NCBI GenBank assembly: GCA_963773585.1
Contig: CAVZBR010000003.1
Span: 186,001 to 250,000, forward strand
Direction of reading: 5' to 3'
From: CAVXJN01 sp963773585
GTDB taxonomy: Bacteria > Pseudomonadota > Gammaproteobacteria > JASBUN01
Length of the DNA: 64,000 bases
Shown in pieces: positions 9,593 through 19,244 of this stretch; position 1 is the stretch's first letter; each line of letters begins with the position of its first letter. The notes under the pieces are model-generated. The model ran no database searches. It worked only from the letters and a program-made list of their open reading frames with translations, and was not told the origin of the DNA. The position numbers were made by a program, and so were the translations under genes.

Positions 9593-12556
9593 TCAGTAAT
9601 ACTGCCGGATGTACCCAAACGCCTTGTCGAACAGATCCTGGTCCTTGACCTGGTACTTCACGTAAATCACTTTGCGCAGGGCCTTCTGGACCTCGCGTTC
9701 TCCGGCCTTGGTGTTTTGCCAGCCGGGGAACCGGACCAGACGCACGATCTCGTCGATGTCGGTGACGATCCGCTCGACCACCACAGGCGTCTTGCCGTTC
9801 TTCACCTCGGTGAACAGCTCCGTCAGCGCGGCTTTGGCCTTGGCCTGTTCATCACCGGGATCCACCTGCTTTTCGGCCTGGACGACGTCCTTGGCCAGGG
9901 TCAGCAGCTCCTTGAGGAAGTCGAGGCTGTGGAGCAGGCCCTGTTCGTGCCGTTCTTTGAGCTTTTCGAGGCGCTCGCCCAGGGCGACAAACTTCGGGTT
10001 GTCCTTGTGCTTTCGCAGGCGGGCGATGAGCTTGATCTCGATTTCCTTGGATTTCTTGTCCGGGTCCTTGGCATCGAGCAGCCTTCCAGCACCTCGGCGT
10101 CCATGACCAGGGTGTCCAGGTCGTCGCGAACCGTCTCCAGATGCACGTTCTCATGCACCAGCTCGATGGTCTTGGCCCCCAGGGCGTGCCAGAGCAGCTT
10201 GCCGTTGCCGCTCGGCGGCTTCACCGATTCATACACCTGGGTCAGCCATTTGTAGTCCTTTTCATAGAGGCCGAGACAGGGATCGGGAGACAGCGCCTCC
10301 CACAGACGGGAGAGCACCGAATATTCCGCCGCGAACTTGTCCCGGGTCTCGTTATCCGGCAGGCAATCCTGCGCCGCGATCAGCCCTTCGTAGCCGCCGA
10401 CGGTGCGGTCCACGTCCGGGAAGAACGCCAGGCATCTCGCCACCACGCCGGGCAGCTCCTTCTTGAGCTCGTCCAGATTGGTGATGACCTTCTGCACCGC
10501 CTTTTCATCGAAATCGAGGGCCGTGGCCACGTCATCGAAGATGCCGAGGTAATCCACGATCAGGCCGTGGGTCTTGCCGGGATAGACACGGTTGGTGCGG
10601 CAGATGGCCTGCAGCAGGTTGTGATCCTTCATCGGCTTGTCGAGGTACATCACCTGCAGAATGGGCGCATCGAAGCCGGTCAGCAGCTTGGAAGTGACGA
10701 TCAGGAACTTGAGCGGGTCGATCGGATCGCGGAACCGGTCGAGGAGTTTTTCCTCCTCGTCCTTGGCCAGCTTCCATTCCGCGTACTCGTCGGACTTTCC
10801 GCCCTGGGTGTGCATGACGATGGCGCTGGCTTCCGGACCGACCAACTCGTCCATGGCCTTCTTGTAGAGCACGCAGCATTCCCGGTCGAAGGTCACCACC
10901 TGGGCCTTGAAGCCGTTCGGCTCCACCTTCTCCTGGAAGTGCTTGACGATGTGCTGGCAGATGGCGTTCACCCGCGCCGGGGCCTTGATCAGCACCGCCA
11001 TCTTGGCGGCCCGCTTGGCCAGGTCGTCACGATCCAGCTCGCTCAGCTCATCGGTCATCTGGGAGTAGGCTTCGTCGATGGCGTCCTTGTTGATATGCAG
11101 CTTCACGTCCACCGCCTCGAAATGCAGCGGCAGCGTGGCCTTGTCCCGGATCGAGTCCTGGAACGAGTAGCGGCTCATGATAGCCCTGCTCATCCTCGTC
11201 CGCGCCGAAGGCCCAGAAGGTGTTGCGGTCCCGCTTGTTGATCGGCGTGCCGGTCAGGCCAAACAGAAAGGCGTTGGGCAGCGCGTCGCGCATCTTGCGC
11301 CCGAGATCGCCTTCCTGGGTGCGGTGCGCCTCGTCCACCATCACGATGATGTTCGAGCGCTCGTTCAGGCGGCCGTCCGCCTCGCCGAACTTGTGAATGG
11401 TGGTGATGATGATCTTGCGGGTATCGGCTGCCGAGCAGGCTTTGCAGCTCCTGCCGGGTGGCGGCTCCGATCATGTTCGGGATATCGGCGGCGTTGAAGG
11501 TGGCGGTGATCTGGGTGTCCAGGTCGATGCGGTCCACCACGATCATCACCGTGGGGTTGCCGAGCTTGCGGTGCATCCGCAGCTTCTGCGCCGCGAACAC
11601 CATCAGCAGCGACTTGCCCGAGCCCTGGAAATGCCAGATCAGGCCCTTCTTGGGATAGCCCTTGACCACGCGGGCCACCATCAGGTTAGCGCCTTCGTAC
11701 TGCTGATAGCGGCAGATGATCTTGATGCGCCGGTGTTTCTTGTCGGTGGCGAACAGGGTGAAGTTCTGCAGGATGTCCAGCACCACATGGGGGCGCAGCA
11801 TGGAGCGGATGGAACGCTGCACGTCCGCAAGCGTGCCCTCGGCCTTGTTCTCGGCCTCGTGCCACGGCCCCCAGATATCGATGCGGCATGCGCACCGAGC
11901 CGTAGCGATAGCACTTTGCCCTCGGTGGCAAAGGAGAAGACGTTGGGCACGAACATCTGCGGCACGCTCTGTTCGTAGCCGTTGTGGATGTCGCTGGCCC
12001 CGTCCACCCAGGTCACCGCCGGGCGCACTGGCGTCTTGGCCTCGCCGATCACCAGCGGGATACCGTTGACCAGCATAACGATGTCGAAGCGGCGGCCGCC
12101 TTCCTTGACCGGGTAGACCCACTGGTTGGTGACCACGTAATCGTTGTTGCTGAGATTCTCGAAGTCGATCAGGCGCACCGGCGTGTGTTCGCCGCGCTCG
12201 CCGAAGGGCATGGACTTCTCGCCCCGCAGCCATTCGGCAAACAGCTCGTTGGCCCGCACCAGGCCTTCGCTCTGCACCGACAGCGGAATGGTCCGCAGGC
12301 GATAGAGCACCTCGTCGGCGCGGTCGGGCTGGGCCTTGATTTCCGGGTTCAGGCGGATGAGGGCGTCGCGCACCATCGACTCCACCAGCACGTCGGAGTG
12401 TTGGCGGGGCAGTTCCTCGGCGGCTACAAAGCGCCAGCTTTTAGCCCGTCCGCCGTAATACGCACCGTTTTCCTCGACGGGAGTCGCGAGCACACCGCCG
12501 CACAGAGTATCGAGCACCAGCCTCTCGACGGTGTTTTCTTCATTGTAATGAGCCAT
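9593..12556 (-). pseudogene. hsdR: hsdR, type I restriction endonuclease subunit, at least five frameshifts
   Basis: HsdR is the motor and nuclease subunit of type I R-M enzymes. The N-terminus (12556 to about 11900) carries the nuclease domain core: FDIVMLVNGIPLVIGEAKT contains the D...ExK motif. The helicase part follows with FQGSGKSL (Walker A), MVDEAHRTQ (DEAH) and LTGTPINK. The C-terminal helical region ends KAFGYIRQYY. Frame changes are needed near 11915, 11895, 11430, 11185 and 10080, each a single extra or missing base. Corrected, the protein would be about 990 residues, the usual HsdR size. Protein-level conservation either side of every break is good, so decay (or base-calling error) is recent. 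Confidence 0.88.
12301..12370. repeat. 70-bp direct repeat, copy 1 (inside hsdR)
   Basis: The 70 bases from 12301 are identical to those from 14254 to 14323. Both copies encode the same stretch of HsdR N-terminus (ALIRLNPEIKAQPDRADEVLY) in the same orientation. Outside this block the two hsdR starts diverge, so the identity points to recombination or gene conversion rather than simple duplication. Confidence 0.85.
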
Positions 12557-12713
12557 CGTTCCCCTCGGCCTCCGACCGGTTGAGCCTCAGCCCGTCAAAT
12601 AGGCCTATTTCTTTAGATCACTGTTTTTAATATATTTATTATTCGATAACTGGCTACGTAGCGCGCCTCAGTCAAATAGCCGTCAAATAAACTTTTATTT
12701 ATTTATCCGTATG
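12557..12713. promoter_or_regulatory. AT-rich spacer with three GTCAAATA repeats before hsdR
   Basis: This 157-bp gap between the AlbA_2 gene and hsdR is conspicuously AT-rich in a GC-rich locus. The octamer GTCAAATA occurs three times in the same direction, at 12594-12601, 12671-12678 and 12682-12689; the last two are 11 bp apart, one helical turn. Two copies share a longer context (CCTCAG before the repeat). It probably contains the hsdR promoter and a regulator site. Which protein binds is unknown. Confidence 0.4.
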
Positions 12714-14186
12714 TTATGCCCACCACGGGACGTACTTCATGTACTTCCGAGAAGCGGACTCATCGAACTGACGAATTACCCCTGCTTCAAGTGCGTCTTT
12801 GATGATGCGCGAAGCCATAGCGGAATTCTTTTCCTCGATCCCAAAGCGGTCACGGAGAGTCGAGTTGGTCATATGGTCCCGCTGCACGTATCGCAAGCAA
12901 GCATGCAGGTAGGTGGCCCGGACCCGGTCCTCTTTATCCATTTCGCGAAATTCCCGGTGCGCAAAAAGCACACAACGTGTGTGCTCATCAGTTTCCTCGA
13001 AAACCGGCGCAGGAAGTTGGTAGCGCTCTGTCTCAAACACGACCTTATCAACGCCGCTGCCGCGCTCTTCGCAGACACCGATCCGGCGCATAAATGACGC
13101 CAACGCCTCGTTGCGGGACTTGGGCGGACTGTCGAGGAAACGATCCGTCTTGACCAACGGCACTCCGGGATTCGTGATCTCCATGCGGTTGGTGAAAATC
13201 TCGATCATCGGTCCTGTGCCCGTTTGTTGCAGGTCCTGGTGAATCAGAGCGTTTGCTACCAACTCGCGTACTGCGAGCTCCGGGAACATAGGCACGTCTT
13301 TTCGCAGCGCCTTAGCAATGACTTCATTGGATGGCAGCAGGTTCAGAAGAAAACTGACTAGACCTTCAAACCCACAGGCGTACCCTTTTGTTCCTTCTTT
13401 CTCTCGCAGGGTCTCAACACGATGTTCGCCCTTGTATACGATCACCCTTACGGCCTTACGGCGGAGGCCACGAAACTCCTCCAGTTTTCTTGCGAACAGG
13501 ATCGCGCCTAGATTTGTGATATCCCACTGTCCGCCGGATGCCCTCGCGATCATCTCGTCCGTCCGGAGCGCAGAAAGAATCGCATCCCTGGATTCGGGTA
13601 AGGGCAACCCCAGCAAGTCGAAATAGGAGGGATAATCCAACAAACGAAGGACATCCTCTGCAGGAATGTTCTCGGCAGCGATCTGGCTCTCAAAAGGGGT
13701 CTGATCGAATACCCGCCATAACTCGCGCTCCTTCTCGGGGTGATCTTTCAGCTTCTTTTTGTAGGAACCAACACGGATGAACTCCTGGTTCTTGAATTGC
13801 ACCGGATGCCTAAAGGCCGCGCCAATTTCCAGCAGCACGACCGGCATCGCATCGATAGTCAACTCATAGAACCGGAAGTTAATCTTCGGAGCAAGCAAAC
13901 GTAGCAACCAATTCTCCAACTCCTCATTACCGACCTTTGTAAGCGATGGCGAAAATTCCGTCCCAACGATATCGTGACTGTCATCCGCCACCCCCCACAG
14001 CATGTAGGCGTTCACCTTGCCAAGCAGCGCTGCAGAATTGGCAAGCGCCGAAAGATATTCTCCGATCTGATCGGGACCGGCCTTGTTCTGTTTAAATTCG
14101 ATCCATTCAGTTTCAGCCGGCTGCCTGCGAAGCTCATGAAACAGCCCGGCGAGGTATTCGATTTCCCGGCCGACCGTCATCGCCAC
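12714..14186 (-). CDS. AlbA_2 / GHKL-ATPase domain protein (Schlafen-type, RecG-like annotation family)
   Basis: Intact 490-residue protein. Residues about 20-150 form an AlbA_2 (Schlafen-type) nucleic-acid-binding domain: ETEWIEFKQN at the start, LSALANSAALLGK in the middle and GSYKKKLKDHP at its end. Residues about 290-400 carry a GHKL-like ATP-binding region: ELAVRELVANALIHQDL with the conserved Glu/Asn, then ITNPGVPL. The C-terminus looks like a winged helix (LRDRFGIEEKNSAMASRIIKDALEAG). Such proteins are regulators or defence-associated ATPases, often near R-M genes. It lies between a truncated hsdR start (10-bp overlap) and the full hsdR, flanked by 70-bp direct repeats, so it seems to have entered by recombination within hsdR. 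Confidence 0.85.
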   Translation of the reverse strand: MAMTVGREIEYLAGLFHELRRQPAETEWIEFKQNKAGPDQIGEYLSALANSAALLGKVNAYMLWGVADDSHDIVGTEFSPSLTKVGNEELENWLLRLLAPKINFRFYELTIDAMPVVLLEIGAAFRHPVQFKNQEFIRVGSYKKKLKDHPEKERELWRVFDQTPFESQIAAENIPAEDVLRLLDYPSYFDLLGLPLPESRDAILSALRTDEMIARASGGQWDITNLGAILFARKLEEFRGLRRKAVRVIVYKGEHRVETLREKEGTKGYACGFEGLVSFLLNLLPSNEVIAKALRKDVPMFPELAVRELVANALIHQDLQQTGTGPMIEIFTNRMEITNPGVPLVKTDRFLDSPPKSRNEALASFMRRIGVCEERGSGVDKVVFETERYQLPAPVFEETDEHTRCVLFAHREFREMDKEDRVRATYLHACLRYVQRDHMTNSTLRDRFGIEEKNSAMASRIIKDALEAGVIRQFDESASRKYMKYVPWWA

Positions 14187-14503
14187 CCTTCCCTGGCAGA
14201 CATCACTCCTACCGCGACTTCGGTCCGAGCCGGTCGCCAGATAGTCAGCCGCTGATAGAGCACCTCGTCGGCGCGGTCGGGCTGGGCCTTGATTTCCGGG
14301 TTCAGGCGGATGAGGGCGTCGCGTACCACCGACTCCACCAGCACGTCGGAATGCTGGCGGGGCAGATCCTCGGCGACCACGAAGCGCCAGCCTTTGATTT
14401 CGCCGCCGTAGCTGGCGAGCTCTTCAGCGCCAATGTTCGAAGTCACACCGCCGCAAAGCGTGTCGAGAACCATCTGTTCGACAGTGTTGTCTTCGTTAAA
14501 CAT
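14177..14503 (-). pseudogene. Truncated second hsdR, first ~85 codons only
   Basis: The frame starts MFNEDNTVEQMVLDTLCGGV and closely follows the N-terminus of the full hsdR at 12556 (both contain DLPRQHSDVLVES or ELPRQHSDVLVES, then DALIRLNPEIKAQ). Homology ends after ADEVLY; the remaining residues are unrelated and run into the AlbA_2 gene. Its ATG overlaps the end of hsdS by 8 bp, the normal hsdS-hsdR coupling. This is therefore the original hsdR start of the hsdM2-hsdS unit, cut when the AlbA_2 cassette arrived. Confidence 0.85.
14254..14323. repeat. 70-bp direct repeat, copy 2 (inside truncated hsdR)
   Basis: Identical to 12301-12370, same orientation, 1,953 bp away. Together the copies bracket the AlbA_2 gene; recombination between them would delete it and rejoin hsdS to hsdR in frame with the normal overlap. 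Confidence 0.85.
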
Positions 14504-15753
14504 GGGCGGCCCCCATCAAACTGTCAGCAAGAATTGCCCTAGCCATTTCTTGCTCATCCGAGATGGCCTTTCGTAAGGCTAAATCCGCCTTCGCGAGAAA
14601 GTTGATCTTGCTGAGAAGCCGATCTTGTTCTTTAAGGTCAGTAGCAAAAGGTAATGGCGCACTTTTGAAATCGACAAGATGAATATGTTTTAAAGCACTA
14701 CCTGAGGTGTGCATTAGTACATGCTTTTTGAAAACGCTAGATTCAATGTAGTGGCAAAGTAATTGAGAGCGAATCACCTCATGTTTTGGCTTCAACAGCG
14801 CGACAGAAACAAAAATGCTAAATTCTCTTCCAGTATCAACTAAACGTGGAACACCAAGAGTTCCATCTTTTGACACTAGGACGTCTCCTTCTTCTGGATT
14901 TGTCCGTTTAATAAATTCACGATGATCCGACTCGGAAATAAATCGAGTTGAACCAAAATCGATGCCCGGCCCTGCTGTCAAATTCTCAACTGTCAGAAAC
15001 GGAACACCTGTTTTTGTGTATTTTGGCGTCTTGTGCACGCCATCAACGATCTTGTGCGTCACCTCGGATAATTTTTTTACAGTCCAACCATCCTTGTGTT
15101 TCACGCTGAAAAAATTGCGTTGTTCTGGAACGCCATCATCAAACGCCGCAAAAAACATGTCATTTCTAGCAGCCTGAATTGCAATCTGAAGATCTTCGTG
15201 GGCTTTTCTCCTAGCCTGAAGTGATCCATCGGCCGCCCACAGGATCTCGGCAATGCGCTTCTGTTCACCAAGGGGCGGCAGCGGGAATTCAAAAGTCCTG
15301 CAACGCTGTCCAGCTGGTCCTCGGTGACAGCGAACCGGCCGAGGTACCAAGCGCATAATCAAAAAATGCATCGCTCTGGCAGATAAATGGCAGAAGTTCC
15401 GGTAACAGAACTTTTCTGTTTTTCGGCTCGAACGTCAGGATGTCCCCGGAGCAAATGCCCTCAAACTCGGCGTAGGCGACCTTGCGTTGATAGGCCCGGC
15501 GCTTACCGAAAAGCGTCTGCCCCGGCGCTAATTTGCGGGTAAACGAGGTGCCATCCGCAACAGAGTTCCAGCGCCGAATATGCAGATTCTCGGGGTCGAT
15601 GTGTTCGAGCCCGACGATTCTTTCAATGCGATTGGCCTCGGGATCACGCTCCACAAGATTGGCGTTTTTCACCACGTCGCCAAACTTGACTCTTGGCCAA
15701 CTCGACGAATCCACCCGCATAGACGCCAGCTTCTTTTGTGCCGATTGTGTCAT
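14496..15753 (-). pseudogene. hsdS: hsdS, type I specificity subunit, one frameshift
   Basis: HsdS carries two target-recognition domains that set the DNA sequence. The first half (15753 to about 15290) contains TRD1 with FGDVVKNANLVERDP and FGKRRAYQRKVAYAEFEGICSGD. The second half (to 14496) has the central conserved helix PLPPLGEQKRIAEILW, then TRD2 (WTVKKLSEVTHKIVDG) and a final helical spacer (LLSKINFLAKADLALRKAI). An extra T in a T-run near 15292 stops the frame after ALQDF; removing it gives about 418 residues. The ATG overlaps the stop of the 591-residue gene (ATGA) and the end overlaps the hsdR start. As read, the methyltransferase would lack a complete specificity subunit. Confidence 0.88.
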
Positions 15754-17525
15754 GCGCCCCCCCGCGAAACCTCTCGCGCCAGTCGCGCCATATCTGCAAG
15801 ACTTTCGCAGATCAGGTCGTACACCTTGTCTAGTGCAATGCCGTAACCGACCGTTGTGTCATTCACCTGCACGCCAAACACCTGCAGGGCCTCCACGACT
15901 TTCCGTTCCTCATCACCTCCAAGGTCATGCCCGGCGGCGTTCCGCAGATCAATCAGTGCAAAAAATGGAGTGACCGAGTCCAGTCGTAAGTCCTTGGTCC
16001 ATCGCCGCGAGATCTCTCCAGTGTCTTCAACCACATCAAGCCCAGCATCTCCCGCAACATGACAGCACTGAAGCACGGTCGCTAGTAACTTCATCTGCTT
16101 GTATGAGGCGACTTCTTTCTTGTCAATTTCGAACGCGCCTACCAAGCGACGCAATGATTTCTCGCGGAGCCCCTCGAACAATTGCTGGATCGTTTTGCAA
16201 CGCTCGAGAAAGCGATCTTTGGTCATCTCTCTTGGTGACCGGTATCCAAGTGGCGCTAAGCTCTGAATCCGCCACCATCCGTGGTACTCGACATCTGCTT
16301 TAACTAGACCAATCAAGTCCTCTGGCTGGAACGGTAGATCAAAGCGATCTGACAATTCGAGCAGCGCATCGCCCAAGTCCAGGAACGCATCGACCAGTGC
16401 TGCCGCCCGAGTGCCGATGTTTGCACGACCAAATTGCTCTTCGTTCGCTTCTGCAACCGTCTTTTCGACAGCGAACTTATGGACGTGACGTATGACCGAA
16501 GGCGGGCAGCCCTCATAGATCTTTTTCAGCTCATAGGCGACGTAATCGCGTCCCACACGGCGAGAATGCCCCAATGCCCACCAGCCATCATATGAAATGG
16601 CGCCGGAGAGAGGAATAACATCAAATTCGTTACGTCCCTCGTAGGCGTCAAGTACCTCATCTTTGGCGTATACGTAATCGAACACCCTTGAACCAATGGC
16701 TCGACGGGCATCCATGACGTCGGGATAGTCGGGCCACTCCAACTCGGGAGCGCGATCTTCGGTTACTGGGCGTCCAGTTGGTGTAAGGATCGGACGACAA
16801 CCCCACAATCGACATAGCACCGATTCTTCACCATGATAACTATCGCGGACAATATCCATGCGAAATCCTGGCCGTTGGAGGCTTGTCCCATCTTTACTAC
16901 CCAGCCGCTGCCTCAGGTCATCCGTTGCGTGACAGCGGCGTTCTTCGTAAAAGACGGAAACCAGCGCGCAGCCTTTAAGGCTCGCATAGTCTTCTAGGTA
17001 CTCACGGCTCATCTCGACGCATGCACCGGAATACGAGTAAACATCGTAGTGAGATAACGGTTTTGTCGTTACGACTCCCATCTGGGGGCGACTGAGATCA
17101 TCCCAGACGATCCGATCCGGCTTCTGCAAAGTTCTTGGGCACAAGCCGTAACACATCAACATGCCATTGTCCGGCATCATTACCGTCTTGTTATGGCGAT
17201 CCCAGCTAACGACGACGGGCTCTAGACGATCATCACGTCCGCCTGGCCCTTCAACCCAGAAATCCGATCGGTACCTTTGCCCTTCTTCCACCACGGGCCC
17301 TGGTCCCCAAGCTTCGACCTCCCAGCCAATACCGCCAGGGTTGTTGAGCACCTCGTCGAGACGGTCAACTGGAACGAGTACCGTGCGCTTTTCTATTAAA
17401 CCTTGATACCCGCGTACTGCGTCATCGGATAGCTGACCGATAACCACGTACTCATCACCATCGCTCAGGTACGGATCGTTCAGGTGAATCAAACAATCGG
17501 GAAGCCAGTCGGCATTCAAGCTCAT
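15750..17525 (-). CDS. Unrecognised 591-residue protein with C-terminal HEPN-like motif, inside the type I R-M operon
   Basis: The intact frame is coupled at both ends: its ATG overlaps the hsdM2 stop by 4 bp and its stop overlaps the hsdS ATG by 4 bp. The N-terminal ~350 residues look beta-rich and soluble and match no family I know. Residues about 380-590 are helical. At 528-533 lies RNAAGH after a hydrophobic helix (FFALIDL), the R-N-x-x-x-H arrangement of HEPN ribonucleases (codons at 15944-15927). No Walker A motif or nuclease PD-ExK motif is visible, so it is not PrrC or RloC, which join an ABC ATPase to a HEPN anticodon nuclease and also sit in type I loci. Likely role by analogy: a toxin or guard linked to the R-M enzyme. 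The function is not established. Confidence 0.65.
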   Translation of the reverse strand: MSLNADWLPDCLIHLNDPYLSDGDEYVVIGQLSDDAVRGYQGLIEKRTVLVPVDRLDEVLNNPGGIGWEVEAWGPGPVVEEGQRYRSDFWVEGPGGRDDRLEPVVVSWDRHNKTVMMPDNGMLMCYGLCPRTLQKPDRIVWDDLSRPQMGVVTTKPLSHYDVYSYSGACVEMSREYLEDYASLKGCALVSVFYEERRCHATDDLRQRLGSKDGTSLQRPGFRMDIVRDSYHGEESVLCRLWGCRPILTPTGRPVTEDRAPELEWPDYPDVMDARRAIGSRVFDYVYAKDEVLDAYEGRNEFDVIPLSGAISYDGWWALGHSRRVGRDYVAYELKKIYEGCPPSVIRHVHKFAVEKTVAEANEEQFGRANIGTRAAALVDAFLDLGDALLELSDRFDLPFQPEDLIGLVKADVEYHGWWRIQSLAPLGYRSPREMTKDRFLERCKTIQQLFEGLREKSLRRLVGAFEIDKKEVASYKQMKLLATVLQCCHVAGDAGLDVVEDTGEISRRWTKDLRLDSVTPFFALIDLRNAAGHDLGGDEERKVVEALQVFGVQVNDTTVGYGIALDKVYDLICESLADMARLAREVSRGGA

Positions 17526-19039
17526 CGCCCTTTCCCGCTATGGCTTCCCACAAGTGTCTGGCCTAGTCGGTTGAGCAACTGATCCATCGACTCCCGCAAT
17601 GCCATCGAGCTTTCCTGCCAGTTCGCAATGGCCTGCTTGAGGCTGACCGTTTCGGCCGCTCCGTTGCCATTGCCGTTTCCGTTGTCCGCCCGCACGTAGA
17701 GCGGGATGCTGAGGTTGCTGGCTTTCTCCCGGATCTCGTCATTGCTGACCACCCGGGCAAAGCCGTCCTCGTCACCGAAAGCCTGGTAGGCGGAGACAAT
17801 GCGCTGGATGTGGTCGTCGGTGAGGAAGCTCTGCGCCCGCTCGCGGGTCACCTCGTTCACCGCGTTGATGAAGAGCACCTTGTTCCTGCGCTCCTTGGGT
17901 TTGTTCATCCGGCAGATGACGACGCAGGCTTCCATGGGCGAGTTGTAAAAGAGGTTGGGACCGAGGCCCAGCACACACTCCACCACGTCATGGGCGACCA
18001 GCTTCTCGCGCATGGCCGACTCTTCGTTGCGGAAGAGGACGCCATGCGGAAACAGGATGGCGCAGCGGCCGCTCTTGGCCTTCATGCTCTTGATGATGTG
18101 CTGCCAGAAGGCATAGTCGGCGCGGCCCTGGGGCGGGGTGCCGTAGATGTTCCGGCCCCACGGATCGGCGGACCAGGCATCGCGGTCCCACTGCTTGATG
18201 GAGTACGGCGGATTGGCCAGGACCACATCGAACTGCATGAGCCGGTCGCCTTCGACAAAGGCGGGGTTGGCCAGGGTATCGCCCCGGACGATGCGGAAGT
18301 CCTCGATGCCGTGCAGGAACAGGTTCATCCGGCCGATGGCGGAGGTGAGCAGGTTGCGCTCCTGGCCGAACAGCCGCAGGTTCCGCCACTCCTTGTTCTG
18401 CCGCTTCAGATGGGCGACGGCGGAGAGCAGCATGCCCGCCGAACCGCAGGTGGGGTCATAGATCGACTCACCCGGTTTGGGTTCGAGCATCTCGGTCATC
18501 AGATGGACCACGGTGCGGTTGGTATAGAACTCCGCAGCGGTGTGGCCGGAATCGTCGGCGAACTTTTTGATCAGAAACTCATAGCCCACGCCCAGCTCAT
18601 CCTCCGGGCAGTTGGAGAGCGAAAGCGTCTGCGAGCTGAAGTGCTCGATCAGCTCGCGCAGCATGTGGTCCGGCAGGCGGTCCTTGTTGGTCCACTGGGC
18701 ATCGCCGAAGACCCCGTACAGGGTGTCGGGGTTGGCCGTCTCAATCGCCCGCAGGGCGTCCTGGATGGCCTTGCCCACGTTTTTGACCTTGGTGCGGGTG
18801 GCCTTCCAGTGGGCGTCTTCCGGGATCTGGAAGCGGTGCTGTTCGGGAAGCGCGGCGTATTCCTGATCGCCGCCGGATTCCTCCAGCGCATCGGCCAGCT
18901 CTTCGTCGTACACGTCGCACAGGCGCTTGTAGAACAGCAGCGGGAAGATGAACTGCTTGTAGTCCCCGGCGTCGATGTAGCCACGCAGCAAGGTGGCCGC
19001 GCCCCAGAGGTAGGATTCCAGTCGAGATTGGGAAATCAC
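17522..19039 (-). CDS. hsdM: HsdM, type I restriction-modification methyltransferase subunit (second copy, intact)
   Basis: N6-adenine methyltransferase subunit, 505 residues, the usual HsdM length. The N-terminal helical HsdM_N domain spans about 8-140 (YKQFIFPLLFYKRLCDVY). The SAM-binding motif I is DPTCGSAGML at 195-204 and the catalytic motif IV is NPPY at 276-279. The tail is a coiled coil, with a short Gly/Asn repeat (GNGNGNG) just before it, probably a flexible linker. The stop overlaps the next gene by 4 bp. It is a diverged paralogue of the broken hsdM at 19.4-21.0 kb (which has DPACGTGGML and NPPF), so the locus once encoded two different M subunits. Confidence 0.92.
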   Translation of the reverse strand: MISQSRLESYLWGAATLLRGYIDAGDYKQFIFPLLFYKRLCDVYDEELADALEESGGDQEYAALPEQHRFQIPEDAHWKATRTKVKNVGKAIQDALRAIETANPDTLYGVFGDAQWTNKDRLPDHMLRELIEHFSSQTLSLSNCPEDELGVGYEFLIKKFADDSGHTAAEFYTNRTVVHLMTEMLEPKPGESIYDPTCGSAGMLLSAVAHLKRQNKEWRNLRLFGQERNLLTSAIGRMNLFLHGIEDFRIVRGDTLANPAFVEGDRLMQFDVVLANPPYSIKQWDRDAWSADPWGRNIYGTPPQGRADYAFWQHIIKSMKAKSGRCAILFPHGVLFRNEESAMREKLVAHDVVECVLGLGPNLFYNSPMEACVVICRMNKPKERRNKVLFINAVNEVTRERAQSFLTDDHIQRIVSAYQAFGDEDGFARVVSNDEIREKASNLSIPLYVRADNGNGNGNGAAETVSLKQAIANWQESSMALRESMDQLLNRLGQTLVGSHSGKGR

Positions 19040-19074
19040 GATTGTGTTGCCTTTCCCAGCTCGTTGGGATCGAA

Positions 19075-19244
19075 CTACGCCTGCACATCAGAAAATGCCG
19101 ACAGACTATTTGCGGCACGCGTCAGCAATCGTTTCGCTTCGTCGATATATCGATGTCATCCAGACGGCGCATAGACTCGACAATATTGTCATCGCACGGT
19201 ATTCGCCCATATCGCATACCGGGACAAGGTGGCGTCTCCGTCAC
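19075..19244 (-). pseudogene. Tiny gene between the two hsdM genes, probably frameshifted
   Basis: A GTG frame overlapping the preceding small gene's stop by 4 bp reads MTETPPCPGMRYGRIPC, then NIVESMRRLDDIDIS. A one-base frame change near 19150 continues it as DEAKRLLTRAANSLSAFSDVQA before a stop at 19075. Both parts have protein-like composition, and the overlaps fit a coupled operon. Joined it would be about 56 residues. No family recognised. Confidence 0.35.

Noticed and set aside
10141..11241. Long plus-strand frame (366 codons) opposite hsdR
   Set aside because: Composition is that of an antisense shadow (Val/Leu/Gly/His-rich) and the minus strand has clear HsdR homology.
15750..17525. 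PrrC or RloC anticodon nuclease
   Set aside because: No Walker A/B or ABC signature, and the N-terminal part is unrelated; only the RNxxxH motif is shared.
17810..19174. 454-codon plus-strand frame opposite hsdM
   Set aside because: Antisense of a well-supported methyltransferase gene; no family resemblance.
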